54,525 nucleotides of DNA from an uncultured Verrucomicrobiota bacterium (GTDB lineage: Bacteria > Verrucomicrobiota > Kiritimatiellia > RFP12 > UBA1067). Numbering within the stretch: the stretch's first letter is position 1; the number at the start of each line of letters is the position of its first letter. The DNA is taken from NCBI GenBank assembly GCA_946610035.1, contig CAMOCC010000008.1, forward strand, positions 1 through 54,525, read 5' to 3'. Position numbers and translations under genes: made by a program. The notes under the pieces were generated by a model that worked only from the letters and a program-made list of their open reading frames with translations, was not told the origin of the DNA and ran no database searches. Below are positions 8,714 through 17,351 of the stretch, piece by piece.

Positions 8714-10009
8714 TCAGCCGCGCGTCGCGTTGCGCTCCTCAAGCGACTTGCGGTAGGCCGCGAGGTCCACCCCCGGACGCGCCACGCCAGACTTGACGGC
8801 CGCCTCGGCGACTGCGTAGCTCACCTCGACGAAGAGGCGGCGGTCGAACGCCTTGGGGATGATGTAGTCCGTACCGAAGACGAGCCTCTCGTCGGGATAC
8901 AGCGCCTGCACCTCGGCGGGGACGCTCTCGCGGGCGAGCTTCGCAAGCGCATTCGCGGCTGCGACCTTCATCTCCTTGTTGATCGTCCTTGCGCGGACGT
9001 CCAGTGCGCCGCGGAAGAGGTACGGGAAGCCGAGCACGTTGTTGATCTGGTTCGGGTAGTCGCTGCGGCCAGTGACCATGACGTACTTCCTCCCGGCAAG
9101 GGCCTTCTTCACCTCGTCCGGCGCAATCTCGGGGTCGGGGTTCGCCATCGCGAAGACGGCCGGGAAGTCCGCCATCTTCCTGACGTCCTCGCCCGTCAGG
9201 ACGTTTGCCGCCGAGACGCCGATGAAGACGTCCGCCCCGACAAGAGCCTCCTTGAGCGTGAGCGCCTTCGTGTCGACGGCGTGCTTAGCCTTGTATGGGT
9301 TGAGGTCCGTGCGGTCCTTGCGGATCGTGCCCTTCGTGTCGCACATGGTGACGTCCATGACGCCTGCGGCCTTGAGCATCTCGCAGATTCGGATTCCGGC
9401 CGCGCCAGCGCCGTTCATGACGACCTTGAGTTCGGACATTTCCTTCCCTGCGAGTTCGGCGAAGTTCATGACGCCGGAGAGAGATATGACGGCGGTGCCC
9501 CACTGGTCGTCGTGGAACACGGGGATGTCGAGTTCGCGGTCGAGCGTGTCCTCGATCTCGAAGCAGGCGGGTGAGGCGATGTCCTCGAGGTTCACGCCGC
9601 CGTACTGCGGGGCGAGCGCCTTGACTGCCTCGATGACGCGCTTGGGGTCGGTCTTCCCCGTGCTCGCACCGCCGACGCGGCAGTGGTCGAGCGGGACGGG
9701 CCATGCATCCACGTCGCCGAAGGACTTGAAGAGGACGGCCTTGCCCTCCATGACGGGGATGGACGCGGCCGCGCCGAGGTCGCCGAGTCCGAGGATCGCC
9801 GTGCCGTCCGAGACGACGGCGACCAGGTTCGGCTTCGCCGTGCATGCGTAGACGTTCTCCGGGTTCTCCGCTATGGCCTTCACCGCGTGCGCTACGCCGG
9901 GCGTGTAGGCGAGGCACAGATCGTCCTTCGTCTTGAGTTCGCGCGGAAGCCTCACCGCGACCTTGCCGCCCTTGTGGTAGGACATCACTTCCTCTCTGCC
10001 GTATTTCAT
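8714..10009 (-). CDS. NAD(P)-dependent malic enzyme
   Basis: This 431-residue enzyme decarboxylates malate to pyruvate. The malic N-terminal domain has LAYTPGVAHAVKAI, VAVVSDGTAILGLGDLG and HDDQWGTAVISLSG. The NAD-binding domain begins at KVVMNGAGAAGIRI and includes FAMANPDPEI and TGRSDYPNQINNVL. It lacks the phosphotransacetylase-like tail of the long MaeB enzymes, so it belongs to the short bacterial class. Cofactor preference (NAD or NADP) cannot be read from the sequence. It follows the sugar-phosphate transferase gene after 52 bp and may be cotranscribed with it. A strong promoter motif appears only after it, before asd. Confidence 0.92.
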   Translation of the reverse strand: MKYGREEVMSYHKGGKVAVRLPRELKTKDDLCLAYTPGVAHAVKAIAENPENVYACTAKPNLVAVVSDGTAILGLGDLGAAASIPVMEGKAVLFKSFGDVDAWPVPLDHCRVGGASTGKTDPKRVIEAVKALAPQYGGVNLEDIASPACFEIEDTLDRELDIPVFHDDQWGTAVISLSGVMNFAELAGKEMSELKVVMNGAGAAGIRICEMLKAAGVMDVTMCDTKGTIRKDRTDLNPYKAKHAVDTKALTLKEALVGADVFIGVSAANVLTGEDVRKMADFPAVFAMANPDPEIAPDEVKKALAGRKYVMVTGRSDYPNQINNVLGFPYLFRGALDVRARTINKEMKVAAANALAKLARESVPAEVQALYPDERLVFGTDYIIPKAFDRRLFVEVSYAVAEAAVKSGVARPGVDLAAYRKSLEERNATRG

Positions 10010-10061
10010 GGTATTGTTCCTGTGGTTCCTTGTTTCGTTCTTTTATGAAATCTCCGCCCGC

Positions 10062-11963
10062 CTACACGTCGCTCTCCTGGAAGGTGAAGTGCGTCACCCT
10101 CACGCCCGTCGGGGCGAGCGTGTCCTTTACTATCTTGAGCCATTCGCGTGATATTTCGCACGCGACGACGACCGTGTCGACGTTGAGCCGGTTGATTATC
10201 TCGGGGGCCTCGGCGAGCGTCCCCTCGATGCGAATGCCGCCGATGTAGTGTCCGCGAAGGAGTATGTCGTCGTCCAGGAGCCCGACGATGATGCGGGAGT
10301 TGACGGAAGTCGTGCGGACGAGTTCCCGGCGGAAGGTGCGGTACCTCAGGCCCGCGCCGTAGACGAGGATGCGCGAGACGTCCTTCCTCCCCTTCAGGCG
10401 GGAACAGTCGAGCGCGTAGAAGACGTCCCTGACGACGGACCTCGCAAGCCTCAACGCCGCGAGCAGGCTGAACGAGAGCGCCGCATAGCCGGCTGTGACG
10501 CGGAAGATGGCCGACGGATTGATCGACGGCGCGAAGAAGACGCCGCCGCCGCCGAGGAACGAGCCGAAGAAGCAGGCGAAGGCGAGGCGTATGTAGTTCG
10601 AGAGCATCGCCCTCGACCAGACGGTCCTGTACACCTTGAAGAAGACGAGGAACACGAACACGCTGAAGACGCGAATGAGGAGCCCGAGCCTCAGCACCGG
10701 CGCCGTCAGCGGCTGGTGGACGGCCCACATCATGATGAAGAAGGACGCTATGAGCAGCGCGATGTCGCATCCGAGGTAGAGCGGCACGGCGAGCCTGGCC
10801 CTCCGCCGCCTCGCGGCGGTCGTGCGGTTGTGCGCCACGGAGTTGAGCAGCCGCCCCGCGTCGTACAGCTCGATTCGCGCCATGTTCTTGAAGACGACGA
10901 AGCAGGCGAAGGCGACCGCCAGGAGCCAGAGTCCGCTAGTGTGCGACTTGAGGGCGGCCGCGACAAGACCTATGCCGACGCCCGTCGCGGTGATCAGGTA
11001 GAGCGTCCACGCAGCCTTGCGCTGGTTGAGCCCGGCCGCCCGCAGGATGCGGTGGTGCAGGTGGTCGACGTCAGCCGTCATGACCTTGTCGTTGCCTACG
11101 GCGTCAGCCTTGTCGCGGCGGCGGATTATGTGGCGTATCGAGCGCCTGATGATCGCAAGGGCCGTGTCGAAGATCGGGACGCCCATCGCGAGGAGCGGAA
11201 CGCCGACGGAGACTAGGAACGAGTTAGGCACCTGCGATATGAGCGGCAGTGTCGCGAGGATGAAGCCGATGAACATCGACCCCGAGTCGCCTAGGAACAC
11301 GCTCGCGGGGTTGTAGTTGTAGCGGAGGAACCCGAGGAGCCCGCCTGCGAAGGCGAAGTAGAAGAGCGTCGACTGGGGGTTCTTTATGATGAAGAGCGTC
11401 CCGGCCATGCCGAGCGTCGCGATGAAGGCGATGCCCGAGGCGAGTCCGTCGAGTCCGTCGATCAGGTTGAAGGCGTTGACCGCGCCGACGATCCAGAAGA
11501 CGGTCAGCGGGCAGTCCAGCCAAGCCGGGAGGTTTGGCCAGAGGCGGCCGAAGCCGAGCCCCACACAGCCCCACGCCAATACCGCCGCGACTATCTGGCC
11601 GGCAAGCTTCGCCTTCGGCGAAAGACCGTACTTGTCGTCCGCATACCCGAGCGCGACGACACCCGCCGCGATTGCCGAGAGCTTCCAGAAGGTGTCCGCC
11701 GACACGCCGTCGCCCTGGAGGGGCGGACGCCCCGTGGCAAGCGCGAAGATCGAGTAGGATACCATCACGCCGAGGAAGAGCGCGAGCCCTCCGCCGCGCG
11801 GGATGGGCACCTTGTTTATCCTCCTGGAGTCCGGCCTGTCCACCATCCCGAACCGGCGGTTCATCTCCCGCACGATCGGCGTGAGGATGAATGTCAGCGC
11901 GAGCGCGCCCGCAAAGGCGACGATGTAGTCCACAGCCTTGATCGCGAGCGGCGCGGGATTCAT
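10062..11963 (-). CDS. WecA/TagO-like sugar-1-phosphate transferase fused to FlaA1-type N-terminal domains
   Basis: The product has 633 residues. Residues 1 to about 350 are a multi-membrane-span undecaprenyl-phosphate HexNAc-1-phosphate transferase: YADDKYGL (the Asp pair), NAFNLIDGLDGLASG, FLGDSGSMFIGF and VDHLHHRIL are all present. It should load a sugar phosphate onto undecaprenyl phosphate at the inner membrane. Residues from about 385 to 500 form further membrane spans (VPLYLGCDIALL onward). Residues about 510-633 are a soluble Rossmann-like CoA_binding_3 domain (SRILVYGAGLRYRTFRREL, IIVGLLDDD). That half resembles the N-terminus of FlaA1/CapD/WbpM proteins, but their dehydratase domain is absent. 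The frame is open further upstream, but ATG 11963 overlaps the exosortase stop as ATGA, which indicates translational coupling. Confidence 0.85.
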   Translation of the reverse strand: MNPAPLAIKAVDYIVAFAGALALTFILTPIVREMNRRFGMVDRPDSRRINKVPIPRGGGLALFLGVMVSYSIFALATGRPPLQGDGVSADTFWKLSAIAAGVVALGYADDKYGLSPKAKLAGQIVAAVLAWGCVGLGFGRLWPNLPAWLDCPLTVFWIVGAVNAFNLIDGLDGLASGIAFIATLGMAGTLFIIKNPQSTLFYFAFAGGLLGFLRYNYNPASVFLGDSGSMFIGFILATLPLISQVPNSFLVSVGVPLLAMGVPIFDTALAIIRRSIRHIIRRRDKADAVGNDKVMTADVDHLHHRILRAAGLNQRKAAWTLYLITATGVGIGLVAAALKSHTSGLWLLAVAFACFVVFKNMARIELYDAGRLLNSVAHNRTTAARRRRARLAVPLYLGCDIALLIASFFIMMWAVHQPLTAPVLRLGLLIRVFSVFVFLVFFKVYRTVWSRAMLSNYIRLAFACFFGSFLGGGGVFFAPSINPSAIFRVTAGYAALSFSLLAALRLARSVVRDVFYALDCSRLKGRKDVSRILVYGAGLRYRTFRRELVRTTSVNSRIIVGLLDDDILLRGHYIGGIRIEGTLAEAPEIINRLNVDTVVVACEISREWLKIVKDTLAPTGVRVTHFTFQESDV

Positions 11964-13636
11964 TCGACGACCTCCTTGAGGGACATGAGCACGGACCTGA
12001 GCAGCCGCTCGTCGGGAACGTTGAGCTGGACCGTCACCATCACCCAGCGGTCGACGAGATTGCGGATCGTGCGGTCCCACACGTCGCGCAGGATGCGCGA
12101 CTCGTGAGAGTCCGTGCGGTACCCCTCCTGGTTGAAGAACGTGTAGGCGAAGAGCGCGGCGCCGCGTCCCCCCTTCGCCGAGAGGCCGATGACGTGCCAG
12201 ACGACGTCGCCGACGCGGATGGACGAGTCGGACGCCATGTCCAGCCCCTGCGAGGGGAGGCACAGCTCAGGACGGTGGAGCGACTGCTTGTTGGGCCCGC
12301 TGACCACCGTCGATACGGTGAAGAGCGCCGGCGTGTCGACGTCGACGGCGCCCTGCGTGTAGGAGCGCTTGGAGAGCTTCGCCCCGACGAGGAGGTTCGT
12401 CTCCGCGACGGACGGCTCGATCGGCTCGCCCTTGAACGCGACATTGCCCGCCGGGAGCCTGAGGAACCTTTCTCCGTCAAGATTGATGTTGTATGCGGAG
12501 CCGAGCGGCACGGCGAGTTCGGCGGGGAGCTCGGCATCCGGCGCCTCCGCGATCACCGGCTTCGGCGACATCGCCTGCCACGACATGGCGGCGACGACGA
12601 CCGCGAGCGTCATGTACGGAACCGCCACGGCGGCGTTGGGCCTCCCCTCTTCAGGGGCGGACGCCTTGTCGGCAGGCGCGGGGGCGTCTTCACTCCTGCG
12701 GCCGCCGTCCTTGAATATCGCGTTGATGATTTCGCCCGCGCCCACCAGCAGCCCGATCGCGACGATGAAGACGACGAAGCCGGCGATGTCGTGGTAGAAG
12801 CCGAGCGCGAAGTCCGCATTGCAGAAGCGCGCCACGACGCAGATGGACATGATGCGCAGGACGTTGCCCGCGACCGCAAACGGTATCGCTAGCGCGAAGA
12901 GGATCGCGCGACGGCCCCAGGTGGGCTGGTTGAAGTATCCGTAGCCCGCCGAAAGCGCGAGGAGCGCGAGGATGGACCTGAGCCCGCTGCACGGGTTCGC
13001 TATGTCGATCACGAACTGCTCGCCGCCGATGACGACGGACGGGAGGGATATGAGGTTCCCCTCCCGCACGATGTCCATCCCGACGCCCGAGAGGATGTCA
13101 GCCGACACCGCGCTCACGAGAAGCCTCAGATGGACCGTGATGAGCGAGAGATACGAGTTGAGCGGCATGCAGAAGAGGAGGAACGCCGCAGGGAACAGCA
13201 CCCTTTCGGCCGTGCGTCGGCCGAAGACGGCCCACGGGATGGAGATGAGGAGCCCCACGAAGGCGATCAGCTCGAAGCGTACCTGAAGCCCGCGCGCGCC
13301 GAGGAACCCGAGGAAGATGAACGGCAGCGCGGCGACAAGGCCCGCAAGGGACGGATCGCCGATGGACGCCTTCAGCTTCGCGCGCTCGGAAAAGAGGACG
13401 TATAGCGAGAATATCGGCACGAACCACGCGAAGGACAGGTCCTCCTCCGGCGCTTCGAACATGGCTGGGAGGTGCCCGACGAACATGGCCTTCAATCCAG
13501 CCAGGACATGCCCGTTCGCAGCGTGGTGCCAGAACGCTGAGACATCGACACTCAACATCGCCCTGAAACCCACGGCAACGGCCGCATAGGCCGCTACCAG
13601 GAGTCCAAGTCTAATCGCATTCTTCTGTAGCTTCAT
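11960..13636 (-). CDS. Exosortase with fused EpsI-like C-terminal domain
   Basis: The product has 558 residues. Residues 1 to about 305 form an eight-to-ten-span membrane protein of the exosortase/archaeosortase family. The Cys-Arg-His active-site set is visible: Cys in NPCSGLRS (about 215), Arg in GNVLRIMS (about 260) and His in GFYHDIAGF (about 281). A charged linker and one more hydrophobic segment follow. The EpsI-like domain (about 330-558) has the typical HRPELCLPSQG motif. In characterised or predicted systems EpsI is often fused to or next to the exosortase. The enzyme would cut a PEP-CTERM-like signal and attach the protein to the outer surface. No PEP-CTERM protein is found in this window. 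Overlap with the sugar-phosphate transferase ties anchoring to polysaccharide synthesis. Confidence 0.88.
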   Translation of the reverse strand: MKLQKNAIRLGLLVAAYAAVAVGFRAMLSVDVSAFWHHAANGHVLAGLKAMFVGHLPAMFEAPEEDLSFAWFVPIFSLYVLFSERAKLKASIGDPSLAGLVAALPFIFLGFLGARGLQVRFELIAFVGLLISIPWAVFGRRTAERVLFPAAFLLFCMPLNSYLSLITVHLRLLVSAVSADILSGVGMDIVREGNLISLPSVVIGGEQFVIDIANPCSGLRSILALLALSAGYGYFNQPTWGRRAILFALAIPFAVAGNVLRIMSICVVARFCNADFALGFYHDIAGFVVFIVAIGLLVGAGEIINAIFKDGGRRSEDAPAPADKASAPEEGRPNAAVAVPYMTLAVVVAAMSWQAMSPKPVIAEAPDAELPAELAVPLGSAYNINLDGERFLRLPAGNVAFKGEPIEPSVAETNLLVGAKLSKRSYTQGAVDVDTPALFTVSTVVSGPNKQSLHRPELCLPSQGLDMASDSSIRVGDVVWHVIGLSAKGGRGAALFAYTFFNQEGYRTDSHESRILRDVWDRTIRNLVDRWVMVTVQLNVPDERLLRSVLMSLKEVVE

Positions 13637-13645
13637 CTGAAGGAT

Positions 13646-13654
13646 ATTATATCA
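13646..13654 (-). promoter_or_regulatory. Extended -10 promoter of the exosortase operon
   Basis: The minus strand reads TGATATAAT in the 25-bp gap after the symporter stop. Only 9 nt separate it from ATG 13636, so transcription should begin within about three bases of the start codon. Confidence 0.65.
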
Positions 13655-13661
13655 TATCGCG

Positions 13662-15221
13662 TCAGGAATAGCACTTGAATATCGATTCGACGTGCGACGC
13701 CTTGATCTTCGGGGTTACGAGGCTCACGACGGGGACGACGACGAGTCCGCCGAGCATGGCGACCGCGCCGCAGTCGATCGGGTTGAGCGGATTGCCGGCG
13801 AGCATGTTGACGACGGTTATGCCGACGCCCCAGGCGAACGACGCCCACACGGCGCCGCGCGTTACGCCCTTCCAGTAGAGCCCGTACATGAACGGCGCGA
13901 GGAACGCACCCGCGAGCGCGCCCCACGAAATGCCCATGAGCTGCGCGATGAACTGCGGCGGCTTGAGGGCGATCATCAGCGATATCACGATGAAGAAGAC
14001 GATGAGCACGCGCATGACGACGACCTTGCGGCGCTCGATCCGCGCCGCGACGGTGTCGTCGAGCTTGCCCTCGGAGACCTCCCCCTCGGCGGACTTCCTG
14101 TCTCTGAATATGAGGTCCAGCGTCATCGTCGAGCTCGATGTGAGGACGAGCGAGGCGAGGGTTGACATCGAGGCGGAGAGGACAAGGAGCATCACGAGGG
14201 CCATCAGCGCCTCGGGGAGGCCCGAGAGCATGTTGGGTATGATGGAATCGAATGCGAACCTGCCGCGCTCGGGGTTGAACGCCGTGTCGAGGTAGAGGCG
14301 CCCGAACCCGCCGAGGAAGTAGCAGCCGCCCGCGACGATGAAGGCGAAGAGCGTCGATATCACCGTTCCGCGGCGGATGGCCGACTCGTCCGTGATCGAG
14401 TAGAACTTGCCGACCATCTGCGGAAGGCCCCATGTCCCGAGCGAGGTGAGGACCACCACGCCGAGGAGGCTCAGCGGGGCTGGTCCGAACCATGAGACGA
14501 AATCTCCCTTGCTGAAGTTCGCGTAGACCTCGCCGCCGAATTTCACATCGTCCGCGTTCGGGGCGAGCTCGCCCAGCTTTGCAACGGCGGCGGAGAGTCC
14601 GCCCTGGTGGTTCAGGACGACCCAGATGACGGCCGCTATGCCGAAGATCATTATGACGCCCTGGATGAAGTCGTTGATCGCCGTCGCCTTGTATCCGCCC
14701 AGTATCACGTAGATGGCGGTGAGCACCGCCATCGTCGTCGCCCAGAACTCGTAGGGCACGGCGGACCCGAACCCGAGCTCGAAGAGCTTCGATATGCCCA
14801 TGTACACTCCGGCCGTGTAGGGGATCAGGAACACGAACGCGATTATGGAGGCGACGACCCTGAGAGACTCCGAGTCGTACCGCGTGCCGAAGAAGTCCGG
14901 CATCGTCCGCGACTCGATGTGCTGCGTCATGAGCCTCGTGCGCCTCGCGAGGACGAGCCAGGCGAGGAGCGAGCCGATTACGGCGTTGCCTATCCCGATC
15001 CACGCCGAGGAGAGCCCGTACTTCCACCCGAACTGCCCCGCATACCCCACGAACACGACGGCCGAGAAGTAGCTGGTGCCGAACGCAAAAGCCGTCAGCC
15101 ACGGACCGACGCTGCGTCCGCCCAGCACGAAGCCGTCCACCGATCGCGAGTGCTTGCGGCTGTAGACGCCGATTCCGACCATGACGGCGAGGAACATTAG
15201 TGTCAATGCGAGTTTGAGCAT
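13662..15221 (-). CDS. Sodium:solute symporter (SSS family)
   Basis: The product is a 519-residue inner-membrane carrier with about 13 membrane spans. It has the family's N-terminal segment (FVLGGRSVGPWLTAFAFGTSYFSAVVFVGYAGQ) where one sodium site is formed, and the later GGYKATAINDFIQG and SMSTLASLVLTSSS segments. SSS members take up proline, pantothenate, sugars, nucleosides or other solutes with sodium. The sequence by eye is nearest the proline/pantothenate-like branch, but the substrate cannot be assigned. It stands alone: a terminator hairpin separates it from the upstream small ribosomal protein gene, and the exosortase has its own promoter just after it. GGGAG about 8 nt before ATG 15221 can serve as ribosome-binding site. 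Confidence 0.88.
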   Translation of the reverse strand: MLKLALTLMFLAVMVGIGVYSRKHSRSVDGFVLGGRSVGPWLTAFAFGTSYFSAVVFVGYAGQFGWKYGLSSAWIGIGNAVIGSLLAWLVLARRTRLMTQHIESRTMPDFFGTRYDSESLRVVASIIAFVFLIPYTAGVYMGISKLFELGFGSAVPYEFWATTMAVLTAIYVILGGYKATAINDFIQGVIMIFGIAAVIWVVLNHQGGLSAAVAKLGELAPNADDVKFGGEVYANFSKGDFVSWFGPAPLSLLGVVVLTSLGTWGLPQMVGKFYSITDESAIRRGTVISTLFAFIVAGGCYFLGGFGRLYLDTAFNPERGRFAFDSIIPNMLSGLPEALMALVMLLVLSASMSTLASLVLTSSSTMTLDLIFRDRKSAEGEVSEGKLDDTVAARIERRKVVVMRVLIVFFIVISLMIALKPPQFIAQLMGISWGALAGAFLAPFMYGLYWKGVTRGAVWASFAWGVGITVVNMLAGNPLNPIDCGAVAMLGGLVVVPVVSLVTPKIKASHVESIFKCYS

Positions 15222-15260
15222 TAGGGTTCTCCCAGTACGTTGATTTGACTTTCTGAAGCG

Positions 15261-15289
15261 AAAGGCCCGGTTCAGCGAACCAGGCCTTT
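15261..15289 (-). terminator. Intrinsic terminator after the bS22-like gene
   Basis: The hairpin has arms AAAGGCCTGGTTC and GAACCGGGCCTTT (one mismatch) around a 3-nt loop, with an A-run on one side and a T-run on the other. It starts 3 bp past the stop of the small gene. The T-run is short, so termination may be partial. Confidence 0.7.
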
Positions 15290-15292
15290 GGC

Positions 15293-15382
15293 TTACTTGT
15301 TTTTATGACGCTGCGCCTTCATGCGCTTGTCGTATTTGTGCTTCGACATTTTTTTGCGTCTTTTCTTCTTGATGGAACCCAT
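15293..15382 (-). CDS. AURKAIP1/COX24-type (bS22-like) small ribosomal protein
   Basis: This gene encodes 29 residues: MGSIKKKRRKKMSKHK followed by a Lys/Arg-rich tail ending HKNK. The GSxxKKRRKKMSKxK core is the signature of the bacterial AURKAIP1/COX24 family, whose actinobacterial member bS22 and mitochondrial relative mS38 sit on the small ribosomal subunit. That family knowledge suggests a structural ribosomal role here. The gene has a near-ideal ribosome-binding site, AGGAGT six bases before ATG 15382. It is followed by an intrinsic terminator and lies 45 bp after hisG, with which it probably shares a transcript. It is easily missed because of its size. Confidence 0.85.
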   Translation of the reverse strand: MGSIKKKRRKKMSKHKYDKRMKAQRHKNK

Positions 15383-15427
15383 GGTTTACTCCTTAGTTTG
15401 TTGTCGGCCGGCCAGGCCGTTTTCTGA

Positions 15428-16297
15428 TCAGAAAATGATTTTGTTGAGGGGAAGTTCGATGATTCCCGTCGCCCCCGCCTTCGTGAGCTGGGGGATGATG
15501 TCGCGCACGACGCGCTCCTCGACGACGGACTCCACCGCGTACCACTCGCCGCCGTGCAGGCGGTTCACCGTGGGCGCATGGAGCGCGGGCATGACCTTCA
15601 CGATCTTGTCGAGGCTCTTCTCGGGCGCGTTGCACTTGAGAAGGACGCGGCGCTGGGCCTCGAGCGCACCGGTGAGGAGCATCTTGAGCTGCTCGATCTT
15701 CGCGCGCTTCGCGGCGTTCTTCCAGCTCTTCTTGTTCGCGATCATGCGCGTCGTCGAGGTGAGGATCGTGTCGACGATGCGGAGGTTGTTCGCGCGAAGC
15801 GAGCTGCCCGTCTCGGTCAAATCGACGATCGCGTCGACGAGCTCGGGCGCCTTGACCTCGGTCGCGCCCCAGCTGAACTCGACGTCGGCCTTGACGCCGT
15901 GCTTCTTGAGGTAGCGCTTCGTAAGGCCGATCGCCTCGGTCGAGATGCGCTTGCCCTGGAGGTCCTTCACCGTCTTGATCTTCGAGTCGTTCGGGACCGC
16001 GAGCACCCAGCGGACCGGGTTGGATGTCGCCTTCGAGTAGTTGAGCTCGCAGACCTCCTCGACGTCGCTGCCGTTCTCGAACACCCAGTCGTAGCCGCAG
16101 ATGCCTGCGTCGAGGAGACCGAGCTCCACGTAGCGGCTCATCTCCTGCGGACGCAGAAGACGGCACTTGATTTCCTCGTCGTCGATCGACGGGATGTAGC
16201 TGCGACTCGAGCAGGAGACGTTGAAGCCCGCGCGCTTGAAGAGCGCGAACGTCGACTCCTGCAGACTGCCTTTAGGAAGACCTAGTACGATTGCCAT
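15428..16297 (-). CDS. hisG: ATP phosphoribosyltransferase, long form
   Basis: HisG catalyses the first and feedback-controlled step of histidine synthesis, joining ATP and PRPP. At 289 residues it is the long, homohexameric form with a C-terminal regulatory ACT-like domain (from about residue 210), so HisZ should not be needed. Motifs seen: [14 protein letters not shown] at the N-terminus, [12 protein letters not shown], and the PRPP-binding region [16 protein letters not shown]. No other his genes are adjacent. The start ATG 16297 gives the family's usual N-terminus and has an extended -10 box 31 nt upstream. Confidence 0.95.
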   Translation of the reverse strand: MAIVLGLPKGSLQESTFALFKRAGFNVSCSSRSYIPSIDDEEIKCRLLRPQEMSRYVELGLLDAGICGYDWVFENGSDVEEVCELNYSKATSNPVRWVLAVPNDSKIKTVKDLQGKRISTEAIGLTKRYLKKHGVKADVEFSWGATEVKAPELVDAIVDLTETGSSLRANNLRIVDTILTSTTRMIANKKSWKNAAKRAKIEQLKMLLTGALEAQRRVLLKCNAPEKSLDKIVKVMPALHAPTVNRLHGGEWYAVESVVEERVVRDIIPQLTKAGATGIIELPLNKIIF

Positions 16298-16328
16298 TGT
16301 TCTCTCTTTTTGTGGTGAAAACTCGTAA

Positions 16329-16337
16329 AGTATATCA
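16329..16337 (-). promoter_or_regulatory. Extended -10 promoter of hisG
   Basis: The minus strand reads TGATATACT, a one-mismatch -10 with the TGN extension, 31 nt before ATG 16297. Confidence 0.55.
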
Positions 16338-16415
16338 TATTTCGGGTGGTTTTGGCAACCCCGTATGGAGATTATTTTACGGCGGCTGTGTGTCCGGCAG
16401 CGAGATCAACTCGCC

Positions 16416-17351
16416 CTAGGGAACTGATTGAGAAGCCCAGTCGGCAAAGCCATCGGCAATCGCGGCGGCGATCCTGCGGCGACGCGCCGGATTCCATATC
16501 GCCTCCTCGCCCTCGGGCGTGGTGATGAAGTCCGTCTCCACTAGGCAGCTAGGCACCTGCGGATTGCGCGTCACGGCGAAGTTGGCGTGCATGACGCCGT
16601 TGTTCGGGATGTCGCCTTCAAGGACGCCGCCCATGCGGGCGTTGATCGCGGCGGCCAGCGATGCGCCGATGTCGTTCCACTTGTACACGGCGGTGTAGCG
16701 GACGATGCGAGGATCCTTGTCGCAGGCCGTCGCATTGTGGTGGATCGAGATGAAGGCGTCCGCCCTCTTCTCGCAAGCGCCGCGAGCACGGTCGTACAGC
16801 GGAACGGCCACGTCGGACTCGCGCGTCATCTCGACGCGGTAGCCAAGCGCCACGAGCGCCGCCTTCACGTCCCTGGCGAGCGCAAGGTTCGCATCCTTCT
16901 CGAAGAAGCCGTGCGGACTCACCGCGCCCGTGTCCTTCGGTCCGCCGTGCCCGGGATCTATGACGACGAGTACCTCCGCCGGCGACTTGCCAGCCGGCGG
17001 CGTCTGCGCCTCGTCCGCCGCATACGCAAGCTTCTCGTACACCTTCGGCGGAGGCGGCGGAAGCGGATTCCCCTCCGCGTCCAGCTTCGGCTTTGGCTTG
17101 CGCTCGACCATCACAACAACGTTCGTCGCAACGCCGTCCGCCACTATCTCCACTTCGTTCTCCCCTTCCGCAAGGTCCACCATCGTGACCCATCCGCCCG
17201 TCCTGTATATCTCGACGGGTTTCCCCTGTACGACGAGGTTCGTCACCCCGCGCGGGACGGCGCCGCTCATGTACGACGCCGCCACCGGCGGAAGCGTTTG
17301 CCCCGGACGCGGAAACGCGACCGTGACGGCGAGAAGCGCTGAAGCTATCAT
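16416..17351 (-). CDS. N-acetylmuramoyl-L-alanine amidase (Amidase_3)
   Basis: The product has 311 residues. A short hydrophobic N-terminus (MIASALLAVTVAFP) suggests export to the periplasm. Residues about 20-110 are a small beta-rich region with a Pro run (LPPPPPK). The Amidase_3 domain spans about 127-305: zinc ligands in VIDPGHGG (His, about 134), FFEKDANL (Glu) and SIHHNA (His), and the catalytic Glu in LVETDFI (about 273). It should cut the bond between MurNAc and the stem peptide during wall turnover or cell separation. The start codon overlaps the thrH stop as ATGA, so the two are translated together, although no functional link is evident. Confidence 0.9.
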   Translation of the reverse strand: MIASALLAVTVAFPRPGQTLPPVAASYMSGAVPRGVTNLVVQGKPVEIYRTGGWVTMVDLAEGENEVEIVADGVATNVVVMVERKPKPKLDAEGNPLPPPPPKVYEKLAYAADEAQTPPAGKSPAEVLVVIDPGHGGPKDTGAVSPHGFFEKDANLALARDVKAALVALGYRVEMTRESDVAVPLYDRARGACEKRADAFISIHHNATACDKDPRIVRYTAVYKWNDIGASLAAAINARMGGVLEGDIPNNGVMHANFAVTRNPQVPSCLVETDFITTPEGEEAIWNPARRRRIAAAIADGFADWASQSVP

